Positions 34,801-45,552 of a DNA stretch of 64,000 bases are shown in pieces; the stretch's first letter is position 1, and each line of letters starts with the position of its first letter. The position numbers and the translations under genes were made by a program. Below the pieces are notes generated by a model that saw nothing but the letters and a program-made list of their open reading frames with translations, had not been told where the DNA came from and did no database searches. The stretch is from Flaveria trinervia (taxonomy: Eukaryota; Streptophyta; Magnoliopsida; Asterales; Asteraceae), in the NCBI GenBank assembly GCA_025506515.1, contig CM046457.1:38078231-38142230 (forward strand), read 5' to 3'.

Positions 34801-35513
34801 TTCATAATTTTAAAGATGCCGGGCTTCATCTGTCCCAGTTTAAGAATATTGCCTGTTTCCCTCAACTGTGAGCCCAGTTCACAGTTAAGAATGTGTTGAA
34901 CATATCTAGGAAACATGTAATATTCTAAGGAGTCTAAGTTTGCAAGTAAATTAGTATAAACAAATTGTGAATACCTGAACTTGACCCCCTGAACCATCCA
35001 TGAACTATAAAGGAGAGATCCTCAGGAATCTGGTCCCATCCACCATGCTTGTTTGATAAGCTGTGGATAACCACATGGAGCAGGTATTTCCACTGGGATG
35101 AGACCTTCCCTTTCCTGAAGGTCTTTACAGAGAAATCTCCTTCATAGCCCATCTGCTCGAAGGATGATTAACCGCTTCTTTTGGAAGAACACTCACTTTC
35201 ATCTGCTTCATCAGCTGAAGATGTCGGTTGATGATGGCCGGAGTGATGAAAATTGTTCTCCCCTGCACTGTGGCAGACAGTGCCTTCTCCCCATCCATAA
35301 TGACCTCTTGGCAGGTCTTCCAGAATTCAAGCAGATGATCCTCATATAGAGGAGGATCAATGGTTAGGGAGGTGAAGTAGTGAGACAAAGACAAGAAACG
35401 GCAAACCTCTGAGAAATGAGGATCTTTGTCAGAGCATAACAGAGCAACCTGATTGTGTTGTCTGTGTAGCTGCATGGCAAAGTGAGGATCATTTCTGTGT
35501 GTAGGTCAGCCAT
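31810..35513 (-). pseudogene. Env-like ORF of element A
   Basis: About 1,200 codons from ATG at 35513-35511 (MADLHTE, a counterpart of MANNNRR in D) to about 31810. The start is read about 115 bases after a TATA box. A one-base loss separates it from the main frame (HNQVALLCSDKDPHF from 35475). Then GGWDQIPEDLSF near 35030, and MFPRYVQHILNCELGSQL with FSGVETALVPKMLEL (34997-34700). A Ser/Pro/Glu-rich middle follows with the DATKKGE-type box near 33760, TGNYIIRW with PLVNPSKSRQADRLAQRIQD (33600-33360), a Glu/Lys/Arg-rich coiled-coil-like part (33050-32500), and FSGRRLGPMSLSTMDEHI (32420-32360). Seven or so frameshifts or stops remain. No signal peptide or transmembrane helix is apparent, so env-like describes position only. 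Confidence 0.78.
33746..33773 (-). other. Internal PPT-like block in A env-like ORF
   Basis: Minus strand GATGCTACCAAAAAGGGGAG. The GATGCTACCAAAA half pairs exactly with the arm beside the terminal PPT, about 2.1 kb downstream. In frame it encodes a DATKKGE-like peptide in the sister copies, so coding and nucleic-acid function may overlap. Equivalents: 52101-52120 (D), 58099-58118 (E) and about 3897-3912 (H, decayed). Confidence 0.75.
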
Positions 35514-35627
35514 TGTGAGGTAGCTCAGAGATGAAGAGAAAAGAATGGGAAGTAAATTTCAGAGAGAAAGCTTTGGTTTTAGGTATGGAAGAAAAGCAGA
35601 TGATAGAAGAGGGGGGAAACCGTTGGG

Positions 35628-35634
35628 TTTATAT
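35628..35634 (-). promoter_or_regulatory. TATA box of a putative internal promoter (A env-like)
   Basis: Minus strand CTCATATAAACCCAACGG, 115-121 bases upstream of the env-like ATG and about 125 bases downstream of the nearest motif box. The D copy has CATATATAAACCCAACAG at the same distance (53997-53991). Confidence 0.6.
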
Positions 35635-35759
35635 GAGAGAGAAGGATTTCAGATAAAGTTTAATGAAAGAGGATAAACTTTGAAATCCGTATGTCGGTCC
35701 CACCTCTGAAAAGTAGTTTACCTTTTTGCTCAAAAAGTAGTTTTCTTGGAGTCGAAAAG

Positions 35760-36083
35760 CTTCCGAAAGTAATTTGTCTTCGGAAGTTGATTGAAAAAGC
35801 TTCCGAAGCTAAAGTGACTTCGGAAGAATTTTCCTGAGAGTCTTAAAGATTTATGCTTCGGAAGAGAAATAAACTTTGGAAAGCTTTGTATAAGATGAAC
35901 AAAGCTTCCGAAAGTAATTTTTGCTTCGGAAGGAAAAAGTCCTTAAAAATGAATAAGTGTCTAAGTTGAGAATTTTAAGCTTCGGAAGATAAATTTGACT
36001 TCTTCCGAAGGTAAAATTTCTTAGACAGTCATTTATTTTGAAGACATATTTTTCTTCCGAAGGTAAAATGTTATCTTCCGAAG
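35760..36083. repeat. CTTCSGAAG boxes upstream of A env-like ORF
   Basis: Nine exact CTTCGGAAG or CTTCCGAAG copies and two one-mismatch copies (CTTCCGAAA) in 324 bases, between the pol stop (36232) and the env TATA box. This matches the published description of Sireviruses that carry extra boxes next to the envelope-like gene. Confidence 0.92.
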
Positions 36084-36231
36084 TATCAGAAAATTTTCAA
36101 GAATCTAAGGAAAGTCTTCAAAAGAGTTTTTCATTCAAAGAAAACATGAGCTTATGAAAGTGATGAACTAGACAACTTAGGACACACATATTTTTAAGAA
36201 GAAATAATTAGAATTAGTTTTTAAAAAAAAT

Positions 36232-39200
36232 CTACTCAAAGTTGATCATCCCAATAGCTGATATCAGATACTTAAATCTCTGTTCATCAAAAGCTTTTGT
36301 GAACAGATCAGCATATTGTTCATCTGTGTGAACTTTGACTAGTTTAATTAACCCCTTTTCATAGTTATCTCTTATTAAATGATACCTGATGTTGATGTGT
36401 TTGGTCCTTGAGTGCTGCACAGGTTCTCAGTGATAGAGATAGCACTGTTGTTGTCTATGTGGATAGGAGTCTCTTTGAAGTTAAATCCGTAGTCTAGCAT
36501 CTGATTTTGAATCCAAAGCACTTGAGCACAGCAGCTTGCAGCAGCAATGTATTCAGCCTCAGCAGTTGATGCAGACACACAGGTTTGTTTCTTGCATTGC
36601 CATGAGACAACCCTTCCACCAGGAATTGACATCCCCCAGATGTAGACTTTGCAGTCATGTTGCAACCACCATAATCACTGTCTGTATAGGCATACAGATT
36701 GAAATTAGAATTCTTTGGATACCATAAACCAAGTGTTGAAGCACCTTTGAGGTATCTTAAAATCCTTTTCACAGTGATTAAGTGAGACATCTTAGGATTA
36801 GCTTGATATCTTGCACAAATACATGTAGCAAACATGATATCAGGCCTGCTAGCTGTAAGATACATAAGAGACCCAATCATAGCCCTGTATAAGTGCTCAT
36901 CTACACACTCCCCCTCAAGATCTGGACAAGGGAGTGGTTTCTGGCTATGGGTGTCTTAGCAGTCTTACAATCAGTCATGTTGAACCTCTTGAGTATATCT
37001 TGAACATACTTTGACTGACTTATGAAAATGCCATCTTCAACCTGCTTCACTTGAATTCCCAGAAAGAATTAAGTTCTCCCATTGAACTCATTTCAAATCT
37101 ATCTTTCATCAGCTTTTCAAAGTCTTTGCAGAGCCTTGAATTGGTTGAGCCAAAGATGATGTCATCCACATATACTTGAACTAGCAGAATGTCGTTTCCT
37201 TGTCCTTTGATGAAGAGTTCCATCTATAGTACCTCTCCTGTAACCATGTTTACAGAGATACTCAGACAGTGTCTCATACCACTTCCTGGGTGCCTGATGC
37301 AGCCCATAGAGAGCTTTGTCAAGCTTGCAGACATAATCAGGATGATCAGGATCTACAAAACCAGGTGGTTGTTTGACATAAACCTCCTCATCAATCACTC
37401 CATATAAGAAAGCACACTTTACATCAAGTTGGTAGACCTTGAAGTTCTTGGATGCAGCAAATGCCAGGAATATCCTAACAGCTTCTAGTCTAGCTACAGG
37501 AGCAAAGACATCAGTGTAGTCAATCCCTTCTTCTTGTGTGTATCCTTGAACAACTAGTCTAGCCTTGTTCTTGATGATGATTCCTCTATCATCCTTTTTA
37601 TTCCTAAAAACCCATTTGGTTCCAATGGTAGTCTTCCCATGAGGAAGAGGACAAAGGTTCCAAACTTTCTGTCTTTTGAATTGAAGCAGCTCTTGTTGCA
37701 TAGCTTCAACCCAACTTCCATCCTTTAGAGCCTCCTCAACTTTCTTTGGCTCTAACTGGGATAGAAAACAAGAGTGAAGACAAACATTTGCTTCATGGGT
37801 TTGCCCTCTTGTCTTTACCCCGGAGATAACATCTCCAATGATGTTTGTAGTAGGATGAGACTTGTGGATCCTTAGCTGAGGGATCACAGCAAGTTGCTGA
37901 GATAGATCCAAATTTGAGAAATTTAGATCTGGTCTTGAAGATTGATCCTCCACATTATCACACTTATCAAGATTAACTTGATCCAATGAGTGTGTGACAT
38001 CATTGATGTTATCATCTATGGTATGTTATTAGCATCAAGAGATTCTTGATCACTTTCACCATCACCATTGTTATCTTCTGCAATTGAGATGTCTTTATCT
38101 GGTTGAGAGGCCTCTGAACTGGAATTTGAAGGCATGCCAGATGTATCAGCTGGATTTGTCATTGTTGTGCTGATAGAAACCTCATTTGCTGAAGTAGTTC
38201 CAACTGGAGCTGAAGGTCTTCCAAGCTCAAATCTTGGATCAGGATCACCTGTATTTAAATTTTCTGCAGATCCTGAAACATGCTCACAAGATTTATTAAA
38301 ACAGTTGGTAACTAAATCAAGATCAAAGCCAATCCGGACCAGAACCAGCCACACTGGGAGTGTGCTCATTGAAAGTCACATTGGCTGACTCCTCAATGAT
38401 TCTAGTTCTGAGATTGTATACTCTATAAGCTTTAGCTTGAGAAGAGTATCCAATGAAGTGTCCATCGTCTGATTTCTCAGCAAACTTGGCAACTTGATCT
38501 TTGGTATTCAAGATGGTGCAGGGACATCCAAATGACCTGAGAAAACCAATGAAAGGTTTCCTCTTGTGCCAAAGTTCATAAGGAGTCTTACCATGTGTCT
38601 TAACTACTAAGACTCTGTTTTGCACATAGCAGGCAGTATTAACTGCCTCTGCCCAGAAGGTGATAGGCAGTTTAGAGTCAGACAACATAGTTCTTGCAGC
38701 TTCAATAAGTGTCCTGTTTCTCCTCTCAGCAACTCCGTTTTGCTGAGGAGTCCTGGGAGCACTGTATTGTCTTGTAATACCCTTTTCATCACAAAATGTA
38801 TCAAGGATTTGGTTCTTGAATTCAGTTCCTTGATCACATCTTATGGTTTTGACCTTGTGATCACATTGATTCTCAATCTTTAAGATGAAATTCTTTAGAA
38901 TCTCAGGAGTCTCATCTTTAGTTCTAAGAAAGAAAACCCAAGTGAATCTTGTAAAATCATCTGTGATCACTAGACAGTATAAGGTCCTTCCTAAACTCAT
39001 TACACTGGTGGGGCCAAAGAGATCCATATGTAATAAGTGTAGGGGAGTAGTGATGGAGTTCTTTTCCTTAGGCTTGTGAGATACCTTGTGTTGCTTCCCT
39101 TTCAGGCATGCAACACAATGATCATCACTTGTAAACTCTTTCTTTGGCATTCCAGTTACCAGATCATGTTTGATTATTTATTCATATTCTTAAAGTTTAC

Positions 39201-39660
39201 ATGGCACATTCTTTTATGCCATAGGAAAGACTCATCACTATTTGCTTTAGATAGAAAGCATGAAACTTCTCCAGAGGGAGATGTTTCTTGCAAATCCATC
39301 TTGTACATGTTCCCTTTCCTGGGGGCTCTGAGCAGAATATGCTCATGAGGAATGACCACTCCAGGTTTGAGAACAATGCACTCATGCTCAGTGAAGAGCA
39401 TGTTATGACTCTGATCACAAAATTGAGATACACTCAGAAGATTGTACCCAAGCTCCTTAACAAAGTTTACCTTCTCAATGCTGAGCTTACCATTTGTGAC
39501 CTTGCCCTTCCATAAATGTAACCACTTCATTTCCTCCAAAAGCAACTGGTCCTCCATCAATTCTCTCAAAATTATGAAGTAAAGACCTATCGCCTGTCAT
39601 GTGCCTGGAACAGCCACTGTCAATTATCCAGACATTCTTGTTTGTCTTGAGCTGTTCCTG
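36232..39660 (-). pseudogene. pol (PR-IN-RT-RH) of element A, a few frameshifts
   Basis: Protease VWIIDSGCSRHMTGDRS at about 39640-39590. Pre-integrase HHCC with LWHKRMCHVNFKNM (39190) and CVACLKGKQH (39120). Integrase core in an open 275-codon stretch (39150-38323) with LHMDLFGP, IRCDQGTEFKNQ and QQNGVAERRNRTLIE, so the DDE triad is complete. Integrase C-terminus GCPCTILNTKD and a Ser/Asp-rich tail to 38016. RT 37986-36494 with IGTKWVFRNKKDD, YQLDVKCAFLYG and catalytic YVDDIIFGS near 37165. RNase H 36700-36232 with STAEAEYIAAAS and HIDNNSAISI. One-base breaks near 38330, 37170, 37060, 36900, 36620 and 36400 split it. The most complete polymerase in the window, but not open end to end. Confidence 0.9.
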
Positions 39661-39674
39661 CACAAAGAAAATGA

Positions 39675-42393
39675 TTAGTTACATTTGGAAACCCAAGCCT
39701 TACTTGTCTTGGGTTCAGTAAGTGTAATAGAAGGTAATGCAACAGTAATAGATCCTATGGTTGTACAGAGGGGATCTTCGGCTGTTGTTGATGGAGAAAC
39801 CTCAGTCATTTGGTCTTTCTTAGACTTCCACACCACCTTTGGAGTCTTGGACTTGACCTTCAAAACCTTAGAAGCTTTTGGAGCTTCACAAGTTTTAATG
39901 ACTGATACTTCGGAAGAATCTACAGTCACTGCAGTAGACTTTAGTACTTCGGAAGAACTCCTTTTCTTCCGAGACCAACTTTGCTTCCGAAGGTAATTTT
40001 CCATTTACCTTCTTCTTTGATTTGGAGCTTCCGAAGGAAACAGACTTTCCTTCCGAAGCTTGAGACTTCTTGAGATTCTTTGAAGTCTTTGTATTGGTCA
40101 TGTGGATAGTACTTTAGGATTGTATGGACAATCCTTGGCAATATGAGAAGTACTTTCACACATAACACACAGCATTTTCTTCTTCAAAGAAATCTCCTTT
40201 TGAGAGCAAGACTGCCTTGGTCACATCCCTTTTTCACCTTCATCTTGGTAGATTCAGATACAGTTCCTTGGGCTGTGAACTGTTCTTGGAATTTGATGGT
40301 CCAGGCTGTGCAGCAGTGGTACACAGCAGCTCAGTCTTCTTCTTTGTACTGAGATGATTTGAACATGAACCAGAACTCTTAGATAAGAGGCTTTGGTGGA
40401 TGTCTTCAGTCCTTATTGCTTTGAAACCTGCAGAGATAAACACTTGTTTCTGCTTAGCATCAAAGGTAGCCTTGATTTCTTGAGCCTTCTTTGCTTCCTT
40501 TTGCTCTTCCTGATCAAGTTCTTTCTCTTGGACTTGGTCATCACAGTTAATTTCTTCTCCTCAGAAGGATAGTGGCCCTTGGAGGAATCCTCTTCTTCAC
40601 TCTTCTCAGAGGGATTCCTCACTATCACTTCTTCATCATCCTCACTTACTGGATCTATGAGAGGAAGCTCATCTTCACAAGTTCCACACCTAGGAGATCT
40701 TACAGACAAGATTGTGTGTGGAGGAGCTATCTCATTTGATCCCAGTCCCTGTCTATTTTGATAACAAACCTTATTGTGTAGGGATGAGGATATCATGTTC
40801 TTGAAGGTCTCTTCTTCAAGAACACTTTTCTCTGCCAGGGCTTTGCTGATCACAAGCTCAGCCTGGCACTTAGTCAACTTAGTGATGAGATCTTGGATCT
40901 GAGTTCTAAAATCTGTATGTTCATGTTTTAGTACTGAAATAGTTTTCTCCAGTCTTCTATCTTTAACTTGTAATCATTTTCAGACTTTCTAAAGTCAGAT
41001 TTTAATATGTTTAATGACTCAAGATCAGATCTCATCTCTAGGTTGTAGGACCTGTATCTATTTACTTTAGCAATGCATTCAGGGGAGCAAAGATGTTCTA
41101 ATACCTTGGCTTCATCATGATCAGCCATCAATGCTTGGTTTGGAGAAGCATCCTCCACCTGAAAACTCCAGTCAAATCCTCCCTCTTCAACAGCAACCGC
41201 AGCATGTTGCTTTGTCTTCTCAGCCTGAGGGGTATTGTTGGTGAAGTTTGGTCTGAGTTGTGTTTGACCCCCATTTGCTCTGGGTGCCTTACACTCCCTG
41301 GCGAAGTGACCCATAAGGTTACAATTGTAACACTTAACTTTGCTTTTATCCAGGCCAAACTTACCACTGGTAGCATTGCTTGGAAATTTTCTTCCTGTCC
41401 TCTTGTAGAACTTCTTGGCTCTGTGAGTGAGAAGAGCCATCTGCTGAACTATCTCCATGTATTCCAGGTCATCTGGATGGATACAGTCTAGATCTTCAAG
41501 AGTGAAGAGATAATTTCCACAGCTTTCATCTGCAGACACAAAGGCTTGAGAAGAACTTGTCTCTTGGAATGGGCTTCCTTGAGTAAAGTTCTCCCTTGGT
41601 GTCTCCGGGAAGGTGATGAAAGGACCTTTTGTGAGTTGTCAGGGTAGCATAGGAGATGATGTTGGGGTTCTATGCTGTCCCTTTCAACCACATGAAGGGC
41701 TGAACCCATTTGATTGTTAGAGTTGCCAGATGAACCTTAAGTTCATCTCCATCTGGTATCCACTGAGAATCCCATATAACTCTGTCAGAGTAAGAGTTTT
41801 AAGGTTCTCAGTCCTCTTGATTACCACACAATAGTGTGTCCATTGCCTAGGAAGTGAGGACATGAACTTCCTTACAATGTCTCTGTTCTCAAGAGGAACT
41901 CCTCCATCCACAAGGGTATCCACAATCTCAACATACCTGAAGTATTGTTGGGTCATGGTTTCACCTGTTTTAAAGGTGAAATTTTCAAACTGCTGCTTCA
42001 GAAGATCTTTCTTGTTCTCCTTGGCTTCAGAGGAGCCTTCATACATCAGCTTCAGTGCATCCCACAGCTGTTTAGCTGTCTTGCACTTCTTAAACCTCTG
42101 TACACAGAGTTTGGAATAGCAGTCTGAAGAGCAGTCATGGCCTTCCTGTCAATCTCTACTCTTTCCTATCTTCATCTGAGTAGTTGGCCACATCTTTAGG
42201 AATCATACCAGCACCGGTAGCAGAGGGGGTGCTGTATGAAAGGTCCATATTCAACAGATTCCCACATTCTTGAGTCAAGAGACCTGATGAAGCCTTCCAT
42301 CCTCATGCACCAGGTGTCGAAGTCATCAAGAGTGATCAATGGGGATTTGTTCATGGTTCCAGTCTCCATATCAGTCTTTGAGATGGAAGCCAT
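39675..42393 (-). pseudogene. gag of element A, a few frameshifts
   Basis: The ATG at 42393-42391 begins MASISKTDMETGTMNKSP, 65 bases after the primer site. N-terminal FDTWCMRMEGFIRSLD, then the copia Gag core (UBN2 type) at 42046-41717 with LKQQFENFTFKTGETMTQQ and FMSSLPRQW. An acidic helix LEYMEIVQQMALLTHRAKKF precedes the CCHC knuckle CYNCNLMGHFAREC near 41330. A coiled-coil-like stretch (41020-40800) and an acidic and Lys-rich linker follow, with five exact family motifs inside the coding sequence at 40058-39908. It joins the protease at about 39660. Breaks lie at about 42200, 41700, 41540, 40920, 40400 and 40100. Confidence 0.85.
39908..40058. repeat. CTTCSGAAG motifs inside the gag-protease linker of A
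   Basis: Five exact copies (CTTCGGAAG at 39908 and about 39946; CTTCCGAAG at about 39989, 40028 and 40050) plus a CTTCCGAGA variant within 151 coding bases. Element F keeps the decayed equivalent at 48830-48965. A third cluster of the family motif, beside those in the LTR and upstream of the env-like ORF. Confidence 0.88.
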
Positions 42394-42458
42394 TTGAAAA
42401 AGTTAGTTTTTGTGTGTGTGAGGGATCTTAAGATGGTTAGATCTTATATCACGAGCCT

Positions 42459-42474
42459 GAAGCTCTGATACCAA
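42459..42474 (-). other. Primer binding site of A
   Basis: Minus strand TTGGTATCAGAGCTTC, one base after the 5' LTR. The 3' end of initiator Met tRNA is complementary to the first 12 bases or so. Confidence 0.9.
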
Positions 42475-42475
42475 T

Positions 42476-43263
42476 TGCAGGATCGTTCAAGGGCTTGAAC
42501 ACAATTACAACACAACAACACAATGAGGAGATTAACTAAACTTAATCAAACAGTGAACTAGGTAACCAAAGGTGATGCAGAGAACACAAGTAAAGCAAGA
42601 GACAGAACAAGAGAGTATAGTTTTCAAGGTAGCAGTATATTGCTTTCTCAAGTTCTTTTACAAGTGTTACAAAGCATATGGAAAGATACAAGAACTTGGA
42701 ATACTTATACTACAACCTACAGCCGGCTATACTATGAAAGCCAGCTGGATACAATTGACTAGACACTAACAAAATCAATTGTAGGATCAAAAGGCATATC
42801 TGCCTTTTGACCTTGTGACTATGACATGCCATAGCTCACATCCTTATACATTACAAAAAGGATAAAGTACATAAAGTGGAAAGTTTCAGACTCAAGACCT
42901 CAATGTACAGTTACCAAAAGCATGGACCTTTTCACCAACTCTTGTAAGTTGGTGACTTATCAGAGACGCAGCGGAAAAGGTGCTTTATGGAACAGTACAT
43001 CAGATAAAGCATGTGTACTAAAAGTCTTCGGAAGAAATCTGTCTTCATAGGTTGAAGCTTCGGAAGACTTTGTCTCTTCAAGCTTCGGAAGACTTCATGT
43101 TAGGCTTCGGAAGATATTGGTCTTGGCTTCGGAAGATATTACACTTAGAGTATTTTCTAATGCTTTGTGTAATTCTTCCGAAGCATTCTTCACTTCAGTA
43201 CTTAGTGCATGTTGCTGAAACACTTAGGCAGTTTTGGGTTGCATCAGACTTCAGGACCTTACA
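42476..43263 (-). repeat. 5' LTR of element A
   Basis: 788 bases, minus-strand TGTAAGG to CCTGCA. Motif array at 43026-43183 with six exact copies, in the same order as the 3' LTR. Differences from the 3' copy are mainly homopolymer or one-base indels (AAGG/AAGGG, AATAC/AATTAC, TCAACAG/TCAAACAG). Confidence 0.93.
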
Positions 43264-44620
43264 TAACATCATTGATCATTGGTTAAGGCAAGGCCATGAC
43301 ACTGAAAAACTTGGTCTGAGATCCGAAGACTAGAGATTGAAGAATCCAATCAGATGGTCAAGTTATGATGTGTCAGAAGAGAAGGTCTGGAGATCAGATT
43401 CAGATTTATAGCAAAAACATCTTGGAAGATCATTGATCGAAGATCAAGCTTGTGTTCCAGTACATTATCTTGGCAATACCACCAAGATCTGTCGCTGAAT
43501 AATATACAAAAGGTTAATTTGTTGAAGTTTTAAATGAGCTGGTGCTGGGAGCAGGACTGAACTAGCCCAAAAACAGTCAACACCAAACTTCATCCAAAAT
43601 TCTAGCAACAACAGGCTGTCAACATTCCCAATCAAACTACAAAACCACAAACCCCACAAACCATTCATCCCTCAAACCTCTAAACCAACAGCCATGATCA
43701 CCCAAAGAAAAAAGGAGGTGTTTAGGCTAGAAAAGTAGAAGAAGCGGATAATATGATAGTCTGCCACTCTCTGCATGTTTCTGAAGCTACCAAAGCCCCC
43801 AGAGTCAATCCATTATCCACCCGACTCTCCCAAGGAAATGGTCAGAGTCAAAAAAGAAGAAGAAGAACAGCAACACACGATGAGCAACTGTTTTGAAGAT
43901 GGTTGCAAGGAATTTTTCCTCAGTCATCATCTATTCAAGCCATGAAAGGCATGCTCAAAGGCTGTACACTCCCAGACACACCTTTCAGTATCGAGGGAGA
44001 GAGTGAGAGTATGGCCGACCCCAGTGGAGTTCTAGAATCCATAAAAGAACTATCCCACACAGATACAACGGCCAGTACGAAAAACAATAGAATCTACCAT
44101 CATGCTGGCCGTTGTAGTCTCACCTTGGAATCATTGATGAATTCAAGAAAGCTCACCAAGCAAAGAAGACACCTCAAGCTTACTAGAAAACAAGATGATT
44201 AAGAAGGGGTTGTTATACAAAAAGCTTGAAGACATCCAAAAGAATGAGCTCCAGGCAACCATCCGGATGAATTTGTATACAGGGGGTCTACGGTGGAGCG
44301 AAAATGGCAGGACCATGAAGTACTTATCAGAGTACTATGGTCCAGAGTTCTTCTTCGAAGGAGGAGCTGAAGAACTCTTTCAAGAGGAACAAATTGTTCT
44401 CCTTGAGGCCTATGTCCGTGAGTCATACAGACTCATTATGGGAAGTGAATCTCATGAATGGGATAACAACTCTGTGTCCAGTTCCCCAAAACAGAGTTCC
44501 CATTCATACTCTGCCAAACAAATATTTGAGGTTCTTCCCAGGCCGGAGCGTACATGGGTCATCTTCTCTACTGATCAAGAAGGAAAAGACCAACATTTTT
44601 GCCATCAATAAGTGGGAGTA
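43264..44620 (+). pseudogene. Env-like ORF of B, second part
   Basis: Continues the frame broken at 30880 with NIIDHWLRQGHDTEKLGL. Then a stop-rich middle, MLKGCTLPDTPFSIEGESES (44000) and a well-kept C-terminal block 44195-44611 (KKGLLYKKLEDIQKNELQ, RWSENGRTMKYLSEYYG, ERTWVIFSTDQEG). The last phrase resembles GEAVIFINKEGKWN at the end of the C env-like ORF, which supports a shared C-terminal fold. It ends about 35 bases before the terminal PPT region. Confidence 0.7.
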
Positions 44621-44635
44621 TAAATAAGTTAGAGG

Positions 44636-44663
44636 TTTTGGCTGCATTGGTTCAGGGGGAGTT
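44636..44663 (+). other. Terminal PPT of B with inverted-repeat arm
   Basis: TTTTGGCTGCATTGGTT (44636-44652) followed by CAGGGGGAGTT (44653-44663) and the LTR start TGTTGGACC. The arm is the reverse complement of 30596-30612 with one mismatch. The same layout occurs in A, D and E with an unrelated arm sequence. Confidence 0.88.
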
Positions 44664-45547
44664 TGTTGGACCAAAAGAACCAATGAGCCAAGATCAGAAA
44701 CCCTCTAAGTCCCACACGGTATCACAACAACTGCTGAAGCCTCATCAGTAGTTTGAAAGTACTGAAGACTTCAACAGCTGAAGATCAAGTGCTGAAGACA
44801 ACTGCTGAAGAACCAAAGGCTGAAGTACAACAGCTGAAGACACAAGCGCTGAAGCTGAAAGACCAAAGTATTGAAGTACAACAGCTGAAGAGTTCACAAG
44901 TGCTGAAGATCAACAACTGATGTACAAAGTCTGAAGACAAAGACTGAAGACATCAGCTGATGATATCTACTGAAGTCATCACTGATGAAACGCCTGAAGG
45001 TCAAAGTCTGAAGATCAAGTACTGAAGCCTCAGTAGTTTGTCACAACTGCTGAAGAGTACTTCTTCAGTAGTTTGATATCAGTAGTTTTATGTTTTATGT
45101 TTCAGTAGTTTTGTAAAACGACTGAAGAGCTTGTTCTTCAGTCGTTGTAGTTTCAGTAGTTTTATATTTTGTACTTAACCTGCTGATATTTCTCGTATTG
45201 TGAACATTTCGTAGTTTGTTAAGATTTAGTTATTTCTGTATTGGATCTGCCAGTTGTCACTTTCCGTGATAACAGCAGTGACTGTTGCACTCTATATAAG
45301 GGGTGATGACAACCCATTGTAATCATGGCGATATGAGCAATTGAATGGAATGTTTGTTTGATTTGATTAGAAATATCTCCATCTATAACATTCCTAGAAA
45401 TCAGAAATTCATATTCTCTCCCTATAACCGTATGCGATCTTAACGCTTACATATATTGTTTGCTTGCTACAATTTGTCTAATTCGTTTGTGTATTCCGCT
45501 GCTTTACATTCTGATAAACATCAAACTTGTGATCACTGATCCTGTCA
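44664..45547 (+). repeat. 3' LTR of element B
   Basis: 884 bases, partner of 20761-21649. Motif array about 44727-45230, TATATAA at 45293-45299, ends CTGTCA followed by the target duplication CATAT. Confidence 0.93.
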
Positions 45548-45552
45548 CATAT

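Larger units (their letters stand above)
30881..43263 (-). mobile_element. Element A: near-complete Sirevirus-like copia element nested in B
   Basis: 12.4 kb on the minus strand: 5' LTR 43263-42476, primer site, gag, PR, IN, RT, RH, motif boxes with TATA box, env-like ORF, terminal PPT and 3' LTR 31669-30881. The LTRs are nearly identical and differ mainly by one-base indels, so the insertion is the youngest in the nest. B's env-like sequence resumes in the same sense on the far side (43264). A clean 5-bp target duplication is not visible. At best ATAA is shared if the ends are shifted by a base. Confidence 0.93.
20761..45547 (+). mobile_element. Element B: Sirevirus-like copia element with env-like ORF, split by A
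   Basis: It starts TGTTGGACC and ends CTGTCA, with the target duplication CATAT at 20756-20760 and 45548-45552. After removing nested A (30881-43263) it is about 12.4 kb: 5' LTR, primer site, gag, PR, IN, RT, RH, motif array with TATA box, env-like ORF, internal and terminal PPTs, 3' LTR. The two LTRs differ mainly by single-base indels. It is inserted into C's gag/protease region in opposite orientation. Confidence 0.92.

Noticed and set aside
30876..43267. Perfect target duplication for element A
   Set aside because: Flanks ATAAT and TAACA do not match. Only a shifted 4-base ATAA is shared. Element ends may carry an assembly indel, so I do not claim a duplication.
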